DNA from: Janthinobacterium sp. 61
Lineage (GTDB): Bacteria; Pseudomonadota; Gammaproteobacteria; Burkholderiales; Burkholderiaceae_D
Reading direction: 5' to 3'
Length of the DNA: 64,000 nucleotides
NCBI RefSeq assembly: GCF_002846335.1
Contig: NZ_PJMQ01000001.1
Coordinates: forward strand, 2,108,001-2,172,000
Shown here: piece after piece, positions 51,490 to 61,173 of the stretch
How positions within the stretch are numbered: the stretch's first letter is position 1
How the letters are laid out: each line of letters opens with the position of its first letter
Translations under genes and position numbers: made by a program
The notes under the pieces: model-generated
The model's database searches: none
Told to the model about the DNA's origin: nothing
The model's input: the letters and a program-made list of their open reading frames with translations, nothing else

Positions 51490-53451
51490 ATGAATCAACA
51501 CCCTATTCCTGTGCTGGCCTCTTGGGTCACCCTCGCATGCAGCGCCATGCTGGCCGGTTGTGCCGCACATCAACCGCAGCTATCGCCTGGCCACATCAAT
51601 GCCGCGCCCCCACCTGCTGGCGCCATTCCCGAACCGGTGCAGCAAAGCAGCGCGCTGGCCGCGCCCCTGCCCGCGCCCAAGGTGGAAACCTACAGCGTCA
51701 CCGTGCACAAGGTGCCCGTGCAATCGCTGCTGTTTGCGCTGGCGCGCGATGCTGGCATGAACGTCGACATCCACCCGCAGATCGAGGGCAGCGTCACCCT
51801 GAATGCGCTGAACCAGACCCTGCCGCAACTGCTGTCGCGCATCGGCAAGCAAATCGACATGCGCTATGAAATCGATGGCAAGAACCTGACGGTGCTGCCC
51901 GACGCGCCCGTGTGGCGCAATTACAAAGTCGATTACGTCAACATGGCGCGCAGCACCAACAGCAGCGTGAATATCGCCACGCAAATCTCCACGGCGGGCG
52001 GCGGGTCGAACAACGCCAGCAATCCAGTGGGCAGTACGCAAGGCGGCAATGGCAACAACAATTCGACCACCCTGGTGGTGAATCGTTCGGAAAATAATTT
52101 CTGGTACAGCCTGGAAAAAAATATCCGCGACCTGCTGCGCGAGACCACGCTCAACGATGTGCAGGTGGACCCGCTGGCGCAGCTGAACCAGCAATTGACG
52201 AGCGTGCCCGGTCAGCAGGCGCAACAAGGACAGCCAGGCCAGCAGCAGAACCAGGCCGGCAATTTCCCCGCGCCGGGGCAGGCGGGCCAGTACGGCGCCC
52301 AGCCGCCGATGCAGAATACGGTGCCGAATGGCGGACAATATGCGCCGGGCCAGCAGGTGCCCGGCCAGAACGCGAACCCTGGCCAAGCGCTGGACGCGAA
52401 CGGCATGCCGCTGCTGAAACTGGCCAACAAGGGCGGTCCCTCGTCCGTGGTCGTCAACGTCGAGGGCGGGCTGATCGCGGTGCGGGCCACGGGGCGCCAG
52501 CATGAAAAGATCGCTGAATTCCTCGATGCGGTCTTGCACAGCGCCAAGCGGCAAGTGCTGATCGAGGCGACCATCATCGAAGTGCGCCTGAGTAATGAAT
52601 ACCAGCAAGGCATCAACTGGGCGCGCCTGACGGGCAGCCTGCAGCTGAGGCAGGGGCAAGTGGGCACGTCGGTACTGTCCAGTGGCGTCACGCCCAATGT
52701 CACGCCGGGCATCTTCCTTCTCAATTATGTGAAAGACAGTTTTGCCACCACCATCCAGCTGCTCGAATCGTTTGGCAAGGTGAAAGTGCTGTCCAGCCCG
52801 AAGATCAGCGTGCTCAACAATCAGACGGCCATGCTGAAGGTGGTGGACAACAATGTCTTCTTTACCATCAAGGTGACGCCCGCCGTGATCAGCTCGACGG
52901 GCACCATCACCACGCCGGCCACCTATGAATCGAAGCTCGAGACGGTGCCCGTGGGCTTCGTCATGAGCGTCACGCCGCAGATTTCCGACAGCGATGAAGT
53001 TACCCTGAACGTACGCCCCACCATCACGCGCATCGTTGGCTACGTGCAAGACCCGAATCCGGCCCTGGCCACGGCGAATGTGCAAAGCCGCGTGCCCGTG
53101 ATCCAGGCGCGCGAGCTGGAATCGATCATGAAAGTGAGCAATGGCCAGATCGCCGTGATGGGCGGCCTGATGCAGGATTCCGTCGACAATGCCAAGGATG
53201 GCGTACCGGGCCTGTCCAGCCTGCCTTTGGTGGGCAATTTATTTACTTATCGCAATGAGGCGAGCAGCAAGACGGAGCTGGTGATTTTCATGCGCCCCGT
53301 GGTGGTCAAGGATGCCAGCATCGACGGCGATTACCGCGACTACCGCTACCTGCTACCCGGCCAGGCGCCGCTCAACAGCCAGCCGTACACGGATGGCCCG
53401 CCAGCGCCCGCCGTCCAGCCGCAGGCACGCCTGCAGGGAGACTTCCCATGA
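51490..53451 (+). CDS. Secretin of the MshL/PilQ/GspD family, second system
   Basis: A 653-residue outer-membrane lipoprotein: the signal peptide ends in the lipobox AMLAGC. N-domains (VPVQSLLFALARDAGMNVDI) come first, then a Gln/Pro/Gly/Asn-rich low-complexity linker (about residues 235-310), then the secretin pore with VKVLSSPKISVLNNQTAML and VPGLSSLPLVGNLF. AAGGGCG lies before ATG 51490. It is paralogous in layout to MshL. Its stop overlaps the next gene (ATGA). Confidence 0.9.
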   Translation: MNQHPIPVLASWVTLACSAMLAGCAAHQPQLSPGHINAAPPPAGAIPEPVQQSSALAAPLPAPKVETYSVTVHKVPVQSLLFALARDAGMNVDIHPQIEGSVTLNALNQTLPQLLSRIGKQIDMRYEIDGKNLTVLPDAPVWRNYKVDYVNMARSTNSSVNIATQISTAGGGSNNASNPVGSTQGGNGNNNSTTLVVNRSENNFWYSLEKNIRDLLRETTLNDVQVDPLAQLNQQLTSVPGQQAQQGQPGQQQNQAGNFPAPGQAGQYGAQPPMQNTVPNGGQYAPGQQVPGQNANPGQALDANGMPLLKLANKGGPSSVVVNVEGGLIAVRATGRQHEKIAEFLDAVLHSAKRQVLIEATIIEVRLSNEYQQGINWARLTGSLQLRQGQVGTSVLSSGVTPNVTPGIFLLNYVKDSFATTIQLLESFGKVKVLSSPKISVLNNQTAMLKVVDNNVFFTIKVTPAVISSTGTITTPATYESKLETVPVGFVMSVTPQISDSDEVTLNVRPTITRIVGYVQDPNPALATANVQSRVPVIQARELESIMKVSNGQIAVMGGLMQDSVDNAKDGVPGLSSLPLVGNLFTYRNEASSKTELVIFMRPVVVKDASIDGDYRDYRYLLPGQAPLNSQPYTDGPPAPAVQPQARLQGDFP

Positions 53452-54875
53452 GCTTGCTGATGCAGGCGCTCAAGAAGGCCGAGCGCGCCAAACAGAACAG
53501 CCTTTCCGACGAGGAGCTGGAAAAGCCGTCCGAAGCCTACGACCAGGTGCTGGAACTGGCGCCGGCCGACGCCGTGCAGCCCCTTGCCATGCCTGCCGCG
53601 CCGCCCGTGCAGGCGGCCAGCACCCTGAGCCTGGAACCGATGCCGGACGCCCCCGCGCCGCCGCCCGAGCCCAGTGCTGCCCAGCCGGGTTCACCGCCAG
53701 ACCCGCAACCGGGTGCGCAGCAGTCCCCTCGCCCCGAAGCGCCGCCCGCCCGGCCACGCGCCAGCCGCAGCAATACGCCGCCAAAAGGCCCCACGGGGCC
53801 CATCAGCGTGGACCCGGCCACCATGCGCCTGGCCGTCCTGCTGGCGATTCTGCTGCTTGTGGCCGGTTCCATGGCGTACTGGTACTGGCGCGCCAGCACC
53901 AACCCAGGCGCGGGCGCCAACCTGCCCGGCGTGCCCATGCCGCTTACGGACGCCCCGGGCACGGCCGGTGTTGCCGGCCCTATCGTGGTGGTGCCGGGCG
54001 CAGGCACGCCAGGCGCGGCTACAGCCCCTGCGCCACAACAGCAAGCATTGCCGCCTGAATTACAGCAGGCGCCGCGCCAGCAAGCCGACGCGGCGGAACA
54101 GCAAGCCATGATACAGGCAGCGGCCGAGGCTGCCGTGGCCGCGCAACTGGCGCGCATGCCGCCGCCAGCACCGCCCAGCCTGCCGCCCGTGGCCGCGCCC
54201 GACAACAGCCAGATTCAGGTGCAACGCAGCGTCGCCGCGCCGCAAATCAACCCCGGCGTGCAGCAAGCCTATCAAGCCTTCAATGGCGGCCAACTGGGTC
54301 TTGCTCGTCAACAATACGAAACGGTGCTGCGGCAAGATGCCAACAACCGCGATGCGCTGCTGGGGCTGGCGGCCCTGGCCCTGCGCGAGAACCAGGGCGC
54401 GCAAGCGGCGTCGCTATACGTGCGTTTGCTGGAAATCAATCCCGACGATGGCGAGGCGCTAGCCGGCCTGATCGGGCTGCGCCAGGGCGACGTCGTGCAG
54501 AGCGAAGCAAAGCTGAAAGCCATACTGGCGCGTACCCCCGACAGCGCCCCCGTGCTGTTTGCACTGGGTAATGTGTACGCCAAGCAGCGCCGCTGGAACG
54601 AGGCGCAGCAGCAATTTTTCCGCGCCTATGGCGCCGCGCCAGGCAATCCCGACTATGCCTTCAACCTGGCCGTGGGCCTGGACCGGTTGAACCAGCCCCG
54701 GCTGGCCGCCACGTATTACCAGCGCGCATTGACCCTGGCGCAAGCCACGCCCGCCGCGTTCGACCGTGCCGTGGTACAGGCGCGCCTGCGCGACCTGGCA
54801 GCCCCCGCGCCGGCAGCAGCAGTGACAGTCCCGGCCCCGGCCGAGTCGGCCACTATTACCCCCCGTCAGGAATAA
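53448..54875 (+). CDS. MshN-like bitopic TPR protein, second system
   Basis: A 475-residue protein starting MSLLMQALKKAERAKQ, a start shared by MshN/GspB-like proteins. A Pro/Ala-rich cytoplasmic region leads to one membrane segment (about residues 125-147), a second Pro/Gln/Ala-rich linker, and TPR repeats from about residue 270. It probably organises the machine across the inner membrane. It overlaps the secretin gene and is followed seven bases later by the ATPase gene. Confidence 0.82.
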   Translation: MSLLMQALKKAERAKQNSLSDEELEKPSEAYDQVLELAPADAVQPLAMPAAPPVQAASTLSLEPMPDAPAPPPEPSAAQPGSPPDPQPGAQQSPRPEAPPARPRASRSNTPPKGPTGPISVDPATMRLAVLLAILLLVAGSMAYWYWRASTNPGAGANLPGVPMPLTDAPGTAGVAGPIVVVPGAGTPGAATAPAPQQQALPPELQQAPRQQADAAEQQAMIQAAAEAAVAAQLARMPPPAPPSLPPVAAPDNSQIQVQRSVAAPQINPGVQQAYQAFNGGQLGLARQQYETVLRQDANNRDALLGLAALALRENQGAQAASLYVRLLEINPDDGEALAGLIGLRQGDVVQSEAKLKAILARTPDSAPVLFALGNVYAKQRRWNEAQQQFFRAYGAAPGNPDYAFNLAVGLDRLNQPRLAATYYQRALTLAQATPAAFDRAVVQARLRDLAAPAPAAAVTVPAPAESATITPRQE

Positions 54876-54882
54876 GTATTAC

Positions 54883-56586
54883 ATGGCAGAACAAGCAAAA
54901 CTTCCGCTCGGCAAGTTGCTGATACAGAAAGGTGTGATCAGCGAAGACCAGCTGCGCATCGCCCTCATCGAGCAGCGGCGCAGCAGCGAACCGCTGGGCA
55001 AGCTGCTCATCACTTTGGGCTTCGTCACGGAAGCGACCGTGCGCGAGGCGCTCAGCGAAAACCTGAAACAGGTCAGCGCGGACCTCGCCAGCCTGGTGGT
55101 CGACGCCATCGCCCTGAAACTGATTCCGAAAGACGTGGCCAAGCGCTACCGTGTGTTTCCCATCGTCTACGAGCGGCAGGCGGACAATCTGATCCTGGCC
55201 ATGGCCGATACCAGCAACATCGTTGCGCTCGATCAAATCAGCGCCATGCTGGTCAAGGGCATCACGATTTCCACCGTGCTCGTCAACGAATCCGATATTT
55301 CGCGCGCCATCGACCAGTACTATGGCTTCGAGCTGTCGATCGACGGCATCCTGCACGAAATCGAAACGGGCGAAGTCAGCTATCAAAGCATGGCTTCGCC
55401 GTCGGACGAGTACAGCCAGCCCATGGTGCGCCTGATCGACGCGCTGCTGGCCGACGCCGTGCAAAACGGCGCCTCGGACATCCATTTTGAGCCGGAACAG
55501 TCGTTCCTGCGCATCCGCTACCGCATCGACGGCATCCTGCGGCAAATCCGCAGCCTGCATAAATCGTACTGGCCGGCCATGGCCGTGCGCCTGAAGGTGA
55601 TGTCGAACATGAATATCGCCGAGGCGCGCGCACCGCAGGATGGGCGCATCAGCATCAAGTTTTCCGGGCGGCAAATCGACTTCCGCGCCTCGGCCCAGCC
55701 CACCACGCACGGCGAAAACGTCGTGCTGCGCGTGCTGGACCGGCAAAAAGGCCTCGTGCCGCTGGACGCCCTGGGCCTGGCCGAGTCGGAACTGAACTTG
55801 CTGAAACTGATGATAGCGCGCCCTGACGGCGTGATCCTGGTGACAGGCCCGACGGGCAGCGGCAAGACCACCACCCTGTATTCGATACTCAACCATATCA
55901 ATACGGAAAGCGTCAACATCATGACGCTGGAAGACCCGGTCGAGTATCCCATGAACATGATACGCCAGACCTCCGTCAACGAATCGGTCAAGCTGGGCTT
56001 TGCCGACGGCATCCGCTCGATGATGCGGCAGGACCCGGACATCATCCTGGTGGGCGAGATCCGCGACCGCGAAACGGCGGAAATGGCCTTTGCCGCCGCC
56101 ATGACGGGCCACCAGGTGTATTCCACCCTGCATACGAGCTCGGCCATCGGTTCCGTGGCGCGCCTGCTCGACATCGGCATCCTGCCCGACATCATGGCTG
56201 GCAATATCATCGGCATCGTGGCGCAGCGCCTGGTGCGCCGCTTGTGTCCGCATTGCAAGGAAACCGTGATCGCCGACGACGTCGAGCGCCGCCTGCTGGG
56301 CCTGGCGGCAAGTGATGCGCCCGTGTCCATCTGCCGCGCCGTGGGCTGCGAACGCTGCGCACACCAGGGCTACAAGGGCCGCCTGGCCATCATGGAAATC
56401 CTCAAGATGACAGCCGAACTCGATGAATTGACGGCGCGCCGCGCCAGTAGCCGAGAATTGAAGAACGCGGCGCGCGCGGCCGGTTTCAAGGGTATCGTCG
56501 ACGACGGTATGCGCCGCGTGATGGAAGGCGTGACCACCCTGGAAGAAGTGGGCCGCGTGGTCGATCTGACGGAAAGGCTGGCCTGA
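54883..56586 (+). CDS. GspE/PilB-type assembly ATPase, second system
   Basis: A 567-residue traffic ATPase. The N-terminal MshEN-like domain reads PLGKLLIQKGVISEDQL and PLGKLLITLGF; both motif copies begin with Pro where MshE has Arg or Lys. The motor is intact: Walker A GPTGSGKTTT near residue 322, Walker B DIILVGEIRD, His box, and a tetra-Cys zinc site (CPHC and CERC). It should power pseudopilus or pilus assembly through the GspF-type protein that follows (TGATG overlap). Confidence 0.93.
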   Translation: MAEQAKLPLGKLLIQKGVISEDQLRIALIEQRRSSEPLGKLLITLGFVTEATVREALSENLKQVSADLASLVVDAIALKLIPKDVAKRYRVFPIVYERQADNLILAMADTSNIVALDQISAMLVKGITISTVLVNESDISRAIDQYYGFELSIDGILHEIETGEVSYQSMASPSDEYSQPMVRLIDALLADAVQNGASDIHFEPEQSFLRIRYRIDGILRQIRSLHKSYWPAMAVRLKVMSNMNIAEARAPQDGRISIKFSGRQIDFRASAQPTTHGENVVLRVLDRQKGLVPLDALGLAESELNLLKLMIARPDGVILVTGPTGSGKTTTLYSILNHINTESVNIMTLEDPVEYPMNMIRQTSVNESVKLGFADGIRSMMRQDPDIILVGEIRDRETAEMAFAAAMTGHQVYSTLHTSSAIGSVARLLDIGILPDIMAGNIIGIVAQRLVRRLCPHCKETVIADDVERRLLGLAASDAPVSICRAVGCERCAHQGYKGRLAIMEILKMTAELDELTARRASSRELKNAARAAGFKGIVDDGMRRVMEGVTTLEEVGRVVDLTERLA

Positions 56587-57791
56587 TGCCGCAATATGTC
56601 TACCGCGCCATGGATGCCGCCGGCGGCTTGATTCCCGGCAGCATGGAGGCGGCCAACGTGCCGGACCTGGAAGCGCGCCTGCACCGCATGCAGCTCGACT
56701 TGATCGACTGCAAGATCACGGGCCAGTATCTGGTACTGCTGGGCAAGCGGATCATCCACCGCCGCGACCTCATCAATTTCTGCTTCCACATGGAACAATT
56801 GACGGGGGCGGGCGTGCCCATCCTGGAAGGCTTGAACGACTTGCGCGAAAGCACGGACCACCCGCGCCTGCGCGAAGTCGTCACGGACTTGATTGAAAGC
56901 ATCGAGGGCGGTTTGCCTCTGTCGGGGGCGCTGGCCCAGCATGGCGACATTTTCGACGCCACGTTTACCAGCCTGATACTTGCGGGAGAACAAAGCGGCA
57001 GGATCGCCGACGTGTTCAAGAACCTGTCGGAAAGTCTGAAATGGCAGGACGAGCTGGCGTCGCAGACGCGCAAGATCATCATGTACCCCATCATCGTGGC
57101 CGTGGTAGTGGCTGCCGTGACGTTTTTCCTGATGATTTATCTGGTGCCCCAGCTGACCGCCTTCATTCGCAACATGGGCGGCGAGCTGCCGCTGCATACG
57201 CGCGTCCTCATTTTTATATCGAATGTCTTCATCGCTTACTGGTATCTGCTGCTGGCCTTGCCCGTGCTGCTGTTTTTCGGCCTGCGCGCACTCGTGCGCC
57301 GCAGCAGCGCGGCGCGCTACGCCTGGGATGGTCTGAAACTGCGGCTGTGGCTGGTCGGTCCCGTGCTGCACAAGATCATCCTGGCCCGCTTCGCCACTTT
57401 TTTTGCCTTGATGTATGCCTCCGGCATCACGATACTGGAATGCATCCGCCTGTCCGAAGGCATTGCCGGCAACCAGGTGGTGGCGGCCGGCCTTCGCCGC
57501 GCCGCGCAGCTGATCAGCGAGGGCTACGGCGTCACCGCCGCCTTCCAGCACACGGGCATCTTCCCACCGCTGGTGGTGCGCATGCTGAAGGTGGGCGAAG
57601 CGACAGGCTCACTGGACACGGCCTTGCGCAATGTCAGCTATTTCTACAATCGCGAAGTGAAGGAATTGATCGAAAAAGTGCAGGCCATGATCGAGCCAAC
57701 CATGACGGTCATTCTGGGCCTGCTGCTGGGCTGGATCATGCTGTCGGTGCTGGGGCCGATTTACGACACCATCAGCACACTCAAGACCTGA
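56586..57791 (+). CDS. GspF/PilC-type inner-membrane platform protein, second system
   Basis: A 401-residue polytopic protein with two GspF domains and three membrane helices (about residues 165-190, 220-240 and 370-390), starting MPQYVYRAMDAAGG. It is the counterpart of MshG. The ATG shares a base with the ATPase stop. The next gene starts seven bases after its stop. Confidence 0.92.
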   Translation: MPQYVYRAMDAAGGLIPGSMEAANVPDLEARLHRMQLDLIDCKITGQYLVLLGKRIIHRRDLINFCFHMEQLTGAGVPILEGLNDLRESTDHPRLREVVTDLIESIEGGLPLSGALAQHGDIFDATFTSLILAGEQSGRIADVFKNLSESLKWQDELASQTRKIIMYPIIVAVVVAAVTFFLMIYLVPQLTAFIRNMGGELPLHTRVLIFISNVFIAYWYLLLALPVLLFFGLRALVRRSSAARYAWDGLKLRLWLVGPVLHKIILARFATFFALMYASGITILECIRLSEGIAGNQVVAAGLRRAAQLISEGYGVTAAFQHTGIFPPLVVRMLKVGEATGSLDTALRNVSYFYNREVKELIEKVQAMIEPTMTVILGLLLGWIMLSVLGPIYDTISTLKT

Positions 57792-57798
57792 GGCCGCC

Positions 57799-59361
57799 GT
57801 GTTCCGCAAACTATTACTCTACATTACCAGCGACGCCCTGTGCGCCTACGACTGGGACCACGGCGTGCTGGGCCAGGGCCAGACCTTCCCTGCCAGTACG
57901 GCCGGGGTGGACGGATTCGCCGCATGGCTGGAAGAACCGCAGGGACAGCGGCTCGATGTGCCCGCCTACCTGCTGACGGACCTGATCGAGGAAGATTTCC
58001 AGCGCCAGCTGCTGCCCCACGTGCGCGGCAAGGCGGGCCGGGCGCTGCTGGAGCGGCGCAAGCAGCAATTGCACCGCGATACACCCTACCGTGGCAGCAC
58101 CTTGCTGGGCCGCGAAGACTCTGGCCGCCACGACGACCAGGTACTGTTCTTTGCGCTGACCAATCCCGCCTTGCTGCAGCCGTGGACAGAGACGCTCGAG
58201 CACTTGCGCGTGCCCGTGGCCGGCATTTATTCGACCAGCCTGCTCAGTATTGCGCTGGTAAAAAAGCTGTCGATCGCGCACGAACACCTGCTGCTGGTCA
58301 CGCAGCAATCGGGCGGCTTGCGGCAAAGCTATTACGAAAAAGGCCAGCTGCGCTTTTCGCGCCAGACACTGGCCATCGCGCTCGATGGCGTGGCCGTGAA
58401 TATTGCGCTGGAAACGGAGAAGACGCGGCAATTTCTCACCAGCACGCGCATGCTGGCGCGCGGCGACGTCTTGAACACCGTCATCCTCGCGCCGGCCGTG
58501 CAAATCGCCAAGCTCGAACTGCTGTGTGACAACGGCCTGGAAGTGGCTTACCACTTCATCGACCTGCAGCTGGCCGGCAAACGGGTAGGCTTGCGCCGGA
58601 CGCCGGCGCTGGCCGACGAATTGCTGCTGACCTTGCTGGGCAAGCATCCGCCGTCCAGCCATTATCCGCCCGGCGCACTGGCCCGCTATTATCACTTCCA
58701 GCGCGCGCGCAACACGCTGTATGGCCTCAGCGCGCTGATCGGTGGATCGGCAGCCCTGTGGTGTGCAATTAACTTGCTCGGCGGCATTGCCGACGGTGCC
58801 GCCACGGAGCGCCTGGCGCAGGAAACGGCGTCCTACCAGCAGCGCTACCGCATAGTCATGTCGACACAGCCGCCGGCGCCGGCCAAGACGCAGAACATGA
58901 AAGTGGCCGTGACCCTGGGCCAGATGATCGCCAGCCAGGCGCCGGAACCGGGCCGGCTGCTGGGCATCCTGGGCGCCGCGCTGGACCAGGCGCCGCAGGT
59001 AGCGCTCAGCCAGTTGCACTGGCATGCGGGCCAGGCCCCCGCGCGCGCAGCCGGCAGCCAGCCAGCGCAGCAGCGAGGCGCCAGCTTGCAGGGCGGCAGC
59101 GCCCTGGCCGGCATTCCTGTCGCGCCGCCGCAGGCGCTGCGCATGGAAGCGGACGTGGCCATGCCGAACAATGACTACCGCGCCGCGCTGGCCACCATCA
59201 CGGCCTTCGCGCAAACCCTGGCGCGCCAGCCGGGCATGCAGGTGACAATCGAGGAAACGCCGCTGGACTTGCGCCCCACCGTGGCCCTGTCCGGCAAGAG
59301 CGCCGCTTCGTCGCCGGACAGCCAGGCCCGCTTTACCCTCTTGCTCGCGTGGCAGCCATGA
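57799..59361 (+). CDS. GspL-like or fused PilM-PilN-like protein
   Basis: A 520-residue protein starting at GTG 57799 with GAGG upstream. The first about 310 residues are soluble, as for an actin-like GspL/PilM cytoplasmic domain. One membrane segment follows (about 318-338), then a periplasmic part with a helical stretch and a ferredoxin-like domain up to the end (LDLRPTVALSG...). So a single chain joins what the msh operon splits into MshI and MshI2. Assignment rests on architecture and position between GspF-like and PilO-like genes; sequence motifs are weak. Confidence 0.65.
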   Translation: MFRKLLLYITSDALCAYDWDHGVLGQGQTFPASTAGVDGFAAWLEEPQGQRLDVPAYLLTDLIEEDFQRQLLPHVRGKAGRALLERRKQQLHRDTPYRGSTLLGREDSGRHDDQVLFFALTNPALLQPWTETLEHLRVPVAGIYSTSLLSIALVKKLSIAHEHLLLVTQQSGGLRQSYYEKGQLRFSRQTLAIALDGVAVNIALETEKTRQFLTSTRMLARGDVLNTVILAPAVQIAKLELLCDNGLEVAYHFIDLQLAGKRVGLRRTPALADELLLTLLGKHPPSSHYPPGALARYYHFQRARNTLYGLSALIGGSAALWCAINLLGGIADGAATERLAQETASYQQRYRIVMSTQPPAPAKTQNMKVAVTLGQMIASQAPEPGRLLGILGAALDQAPQVALSQLHWHAGQAPARAAGSQPAQQRGASLQGGSALAGIPVAPPQALRMEADVAMPNNDYRAALATITAFAQTLARQPGMQVTIEETPLDLRPTVALSGKSAASSPDSQARFTLLLAWQP

Positions 59362-60041
59362 GCGGCCCCGTCAAGCAGCCGCCCCTTCCCGGCATGCAAC
59401 GTGCCGGCAGACCCGCGCGCGCCCTGCCCGCCTGGCTTGGCGAACTGCATCTGGTGCGTAACGCCCTGCTGTGCTTTGCGCTGACCCTGCTGGCCAGCAT
59501 GGTGCTGCTCAGCCTGAGCGCCACCTACCGCGCGCGCGAAGCGCAGCAGCTGGACATGGCGCACCGCACACGCTCGGCGGCCACCACCCTGTTCAACCAC
59601 GCGGAAGCGGAGAAGCAGGAAATCCGCGCCTACGAACCGCAATTTCTGGCCCTGCGCCAGCGCGGCCTGATCGGCGAGGAAAACCGCCTGGCCTGGATCG
59701 ACGCCATACGCCGCAGCCAGGAACAACGCAAATTACTGCCGATCAGCTACGAAATCAGCCCGCAACAAGCGCTGCAAGTGCCATTGCCCATGGTGATGGG
59801 GCAATATCATCTGCGCGGCAGCCACATGCGCCTTCGGATGGACTTGCTGCACGAGATGGACTTGCTGAACCTGTTTGACGATTTGCGCCAGGCCGGCTAT
59901 TTCGCCGTGCAGGATTGCACGCTCAAGCGCCAGGCAGCGGCCGGGGGCGCCAGTGGGGCGCCGCCTACCCTGGGCGCCGAATGCGAGCTGCTGTGGCTGA
60001 CTCTGGGCAGCGTGGCCGTGCCCGAACTGGGGCGGCCATGA
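59358..60041 (+). CDS. PilO/GspM-like bitopic protein
   Basis: A 227-residue protein with a Pro/Arg-rich leader, one membrane segment at about residues 34-55 (LLCFALTLLASMVLLSLS), a coiled coil (REAQQLDMAHRTRSAA), and a C-terminal ferredoxin-like domain with a Cys pair (Cys in VQDCTL and AECELL). ATG overlaps the previous stop and its stop overlaps the next start (both ATGA). Counterpart of MshJ. Confidence 0.72.
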   Translation: MSGPVKQPPLPGMQRAGRPARALPAWLGELHLVRNALLCFALTLLASMVLLSLSATYRAREAQQLDMAHRTRSAATTLFNHAEAEKQEIRAYEPQFLALRQRGLIGEENRLAWIDAIRRSQEQRKLLPISYEISPQQALQVPLPMVMGQYHLRGSHMRLRMDLLHEMDLLNLFDDLRQAGYFAVQDCTLKRQAAAGGASGAPPTLGAECELLWLTLGSVAVPELGRP

Positions 60042-60454
60042 GACGCGCCCTTGTCCTGTGCGCACTGCTGGCTTGCACCGCGCTGACGGCCCGCGCCCAG
60101 TCTTCCCATCTGGGACGATTGTTCCTGTCGCCCGAGCAGCGCGCCCAGATCGACGCGCAACGCTACGGGCCGCCGCCCGCCGATCCGGCCCTGGCGCCGC
60201 CCCCGCCGCCGCCGCCGCCCGGCCCGCCCGTGGAATTAAATGGCGTGGTGGTGCGCAGCAGCGGCCGCTCCACCGTCTGGCTGAACCAGGAAACGCAGAA
60301 CGAGCCACACAACCGTCTCGCGCGCGACAAGTCCGGCATGCCCGGCACATTGACCTTGCGCCTGTCGACGGGCCAGGTGGTGCGGCTCAAGCCCGGCCAG
60401 CGCTACGACCCGGCCAGCGGCACGGTCACCGAGGCGCAGGAGATGCAGCAATGA
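60038..60454 (+). CDS. PilP/MshK-like periplasmic protein
   Basis: A 138-residue protein with a signal peptide (LVLCALLACTALTARA), a Pro-rich spacer of eight consecutive Pro, then a small beta domain (VELNGVVVRSSGRSTVWLN and LRLSTGQVVRLKPGQ) of the PilP/MshK/GspC type. It would bridge the inner-membrane ring and the secretin. Junctions on both sides are ATGA overlaps. Confidence 0.7.
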   Translation: MRRALVLCALLACTALTARAQSSHLGRLFLSPEQRAQIDAQRYGPPPADPALAPPPPPPPPGPPVELNGVVVRSSGRSTVWLNQETQNEPHNRLARDKSGMPGTLTLRLSTGQVVRLKPGQRYDPASGTVTEAQEMQQ

Positions 60455-61173
60455 CGCCAGGACAGAAGTATCGCCAGCGCGGCGCCGCCCTGTTGCTGCT
60501 GCTGGCCGTACTGGGCCTGGGCGCGGCCAGCCTCCTGATCGGCGCCTTCGGCCGCAATACGGGCGAGGCCGCACGCCAGCAGCGCACCCTGGCCACCCTG
60601 GCGCAGGCGCGCGAAGCCTTGCTGGGCTTTGCCGCCACGCAAGGCCGCCTGCCCCGTCCAGCCGCCTCCGCCCTCGACGGGCGCGAACGGGCCGGCGACT
60701 GCGCCGACGACGCCCAGTGCAGCGGCTTCCTGCCGTGGGTGGCGCTGGGCGTGGAGGGCAACGACGCCTGGGGCAAGCTGCTGCGCTACAGCGTCACTCC
60801 GGCAATGGCGCGCGCGCCCATCGTCTCATTTTCCGCCATCGCCGACCGCGTCGTCCTCACACGCGATGGCCGCGGCGACTTCGCCTTCGTGGCGGGCCAG
60901 GAGCAATGCGACATCAGCGCCCAGTGCCTGCCTGTCGTCGTGTTCTCGCAAGGCAAGGATCATTACGGCACGGCCGCCAGCGGCGTGACCCAGATCAATA
61001 CGGCGCACGGCAATATCGATGAAGCCAGCAACGACAGCGCCAGCCGCAGTTTCATTGCCCGTCCCGCCAGCGACAATGCCGCGCTACCCGGTGGCGCCTT
61101 TGACGATATCCTGAGCTGGATCACCTTGCCCACCCTGTATCAACGCATGCGCGCCGCGCGCAACCTGCCATGA
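60451..61173 (+). CDS. Pseudopilin-like protein lacking Glu +5 (GspK/PilX-like)
   Basis: A 240-residue protein with RGAALLLLLAVLGLG after a short basic leader: a type III signal-like helix without Glu +5. The head contains GFLPWVALGVEG, LLRYSVTP, a Cys-rich stretch (GDCADDAQC, QCDISAQC), HGNIDEASN, and a C-terminal block FDDILSWITLPTLYQRM. The same blocks occur in the next protein, so the two are tandem paralogues. The missing Glu suggests a tip position. Overlaps are ATGA on both sides. Confidence 0.72.
   Translation: MTPGQKYRQRGAALLLLLAVLGLGAASLLIGAFGRNTGEAARQQRTLATLAQAREALLGFAATQGRLPRPAASALDGRERAGDCADDAQCSGFLPWVALGVEGNDAWGKLLRYSVTPAMARAPIVSFSAIADRVVLTRDGRGDFAFVAGQEQCDISAQCLPVVVFSQGKDHYGTAASGVTQINTAHGNIDEASNDSASRSFIARPASDNAALPGGAFDDILSWITLPTLYQRMRAARNLP

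Noticed and set aside
52190..52430. Tandem repeat or CRISPR-like array in the second secretin gene
   Set aside because: It is the Gln/Pro/Gly/Asn-rich linker of the secretin; repeats are codon-level and irregular, with no spacers.
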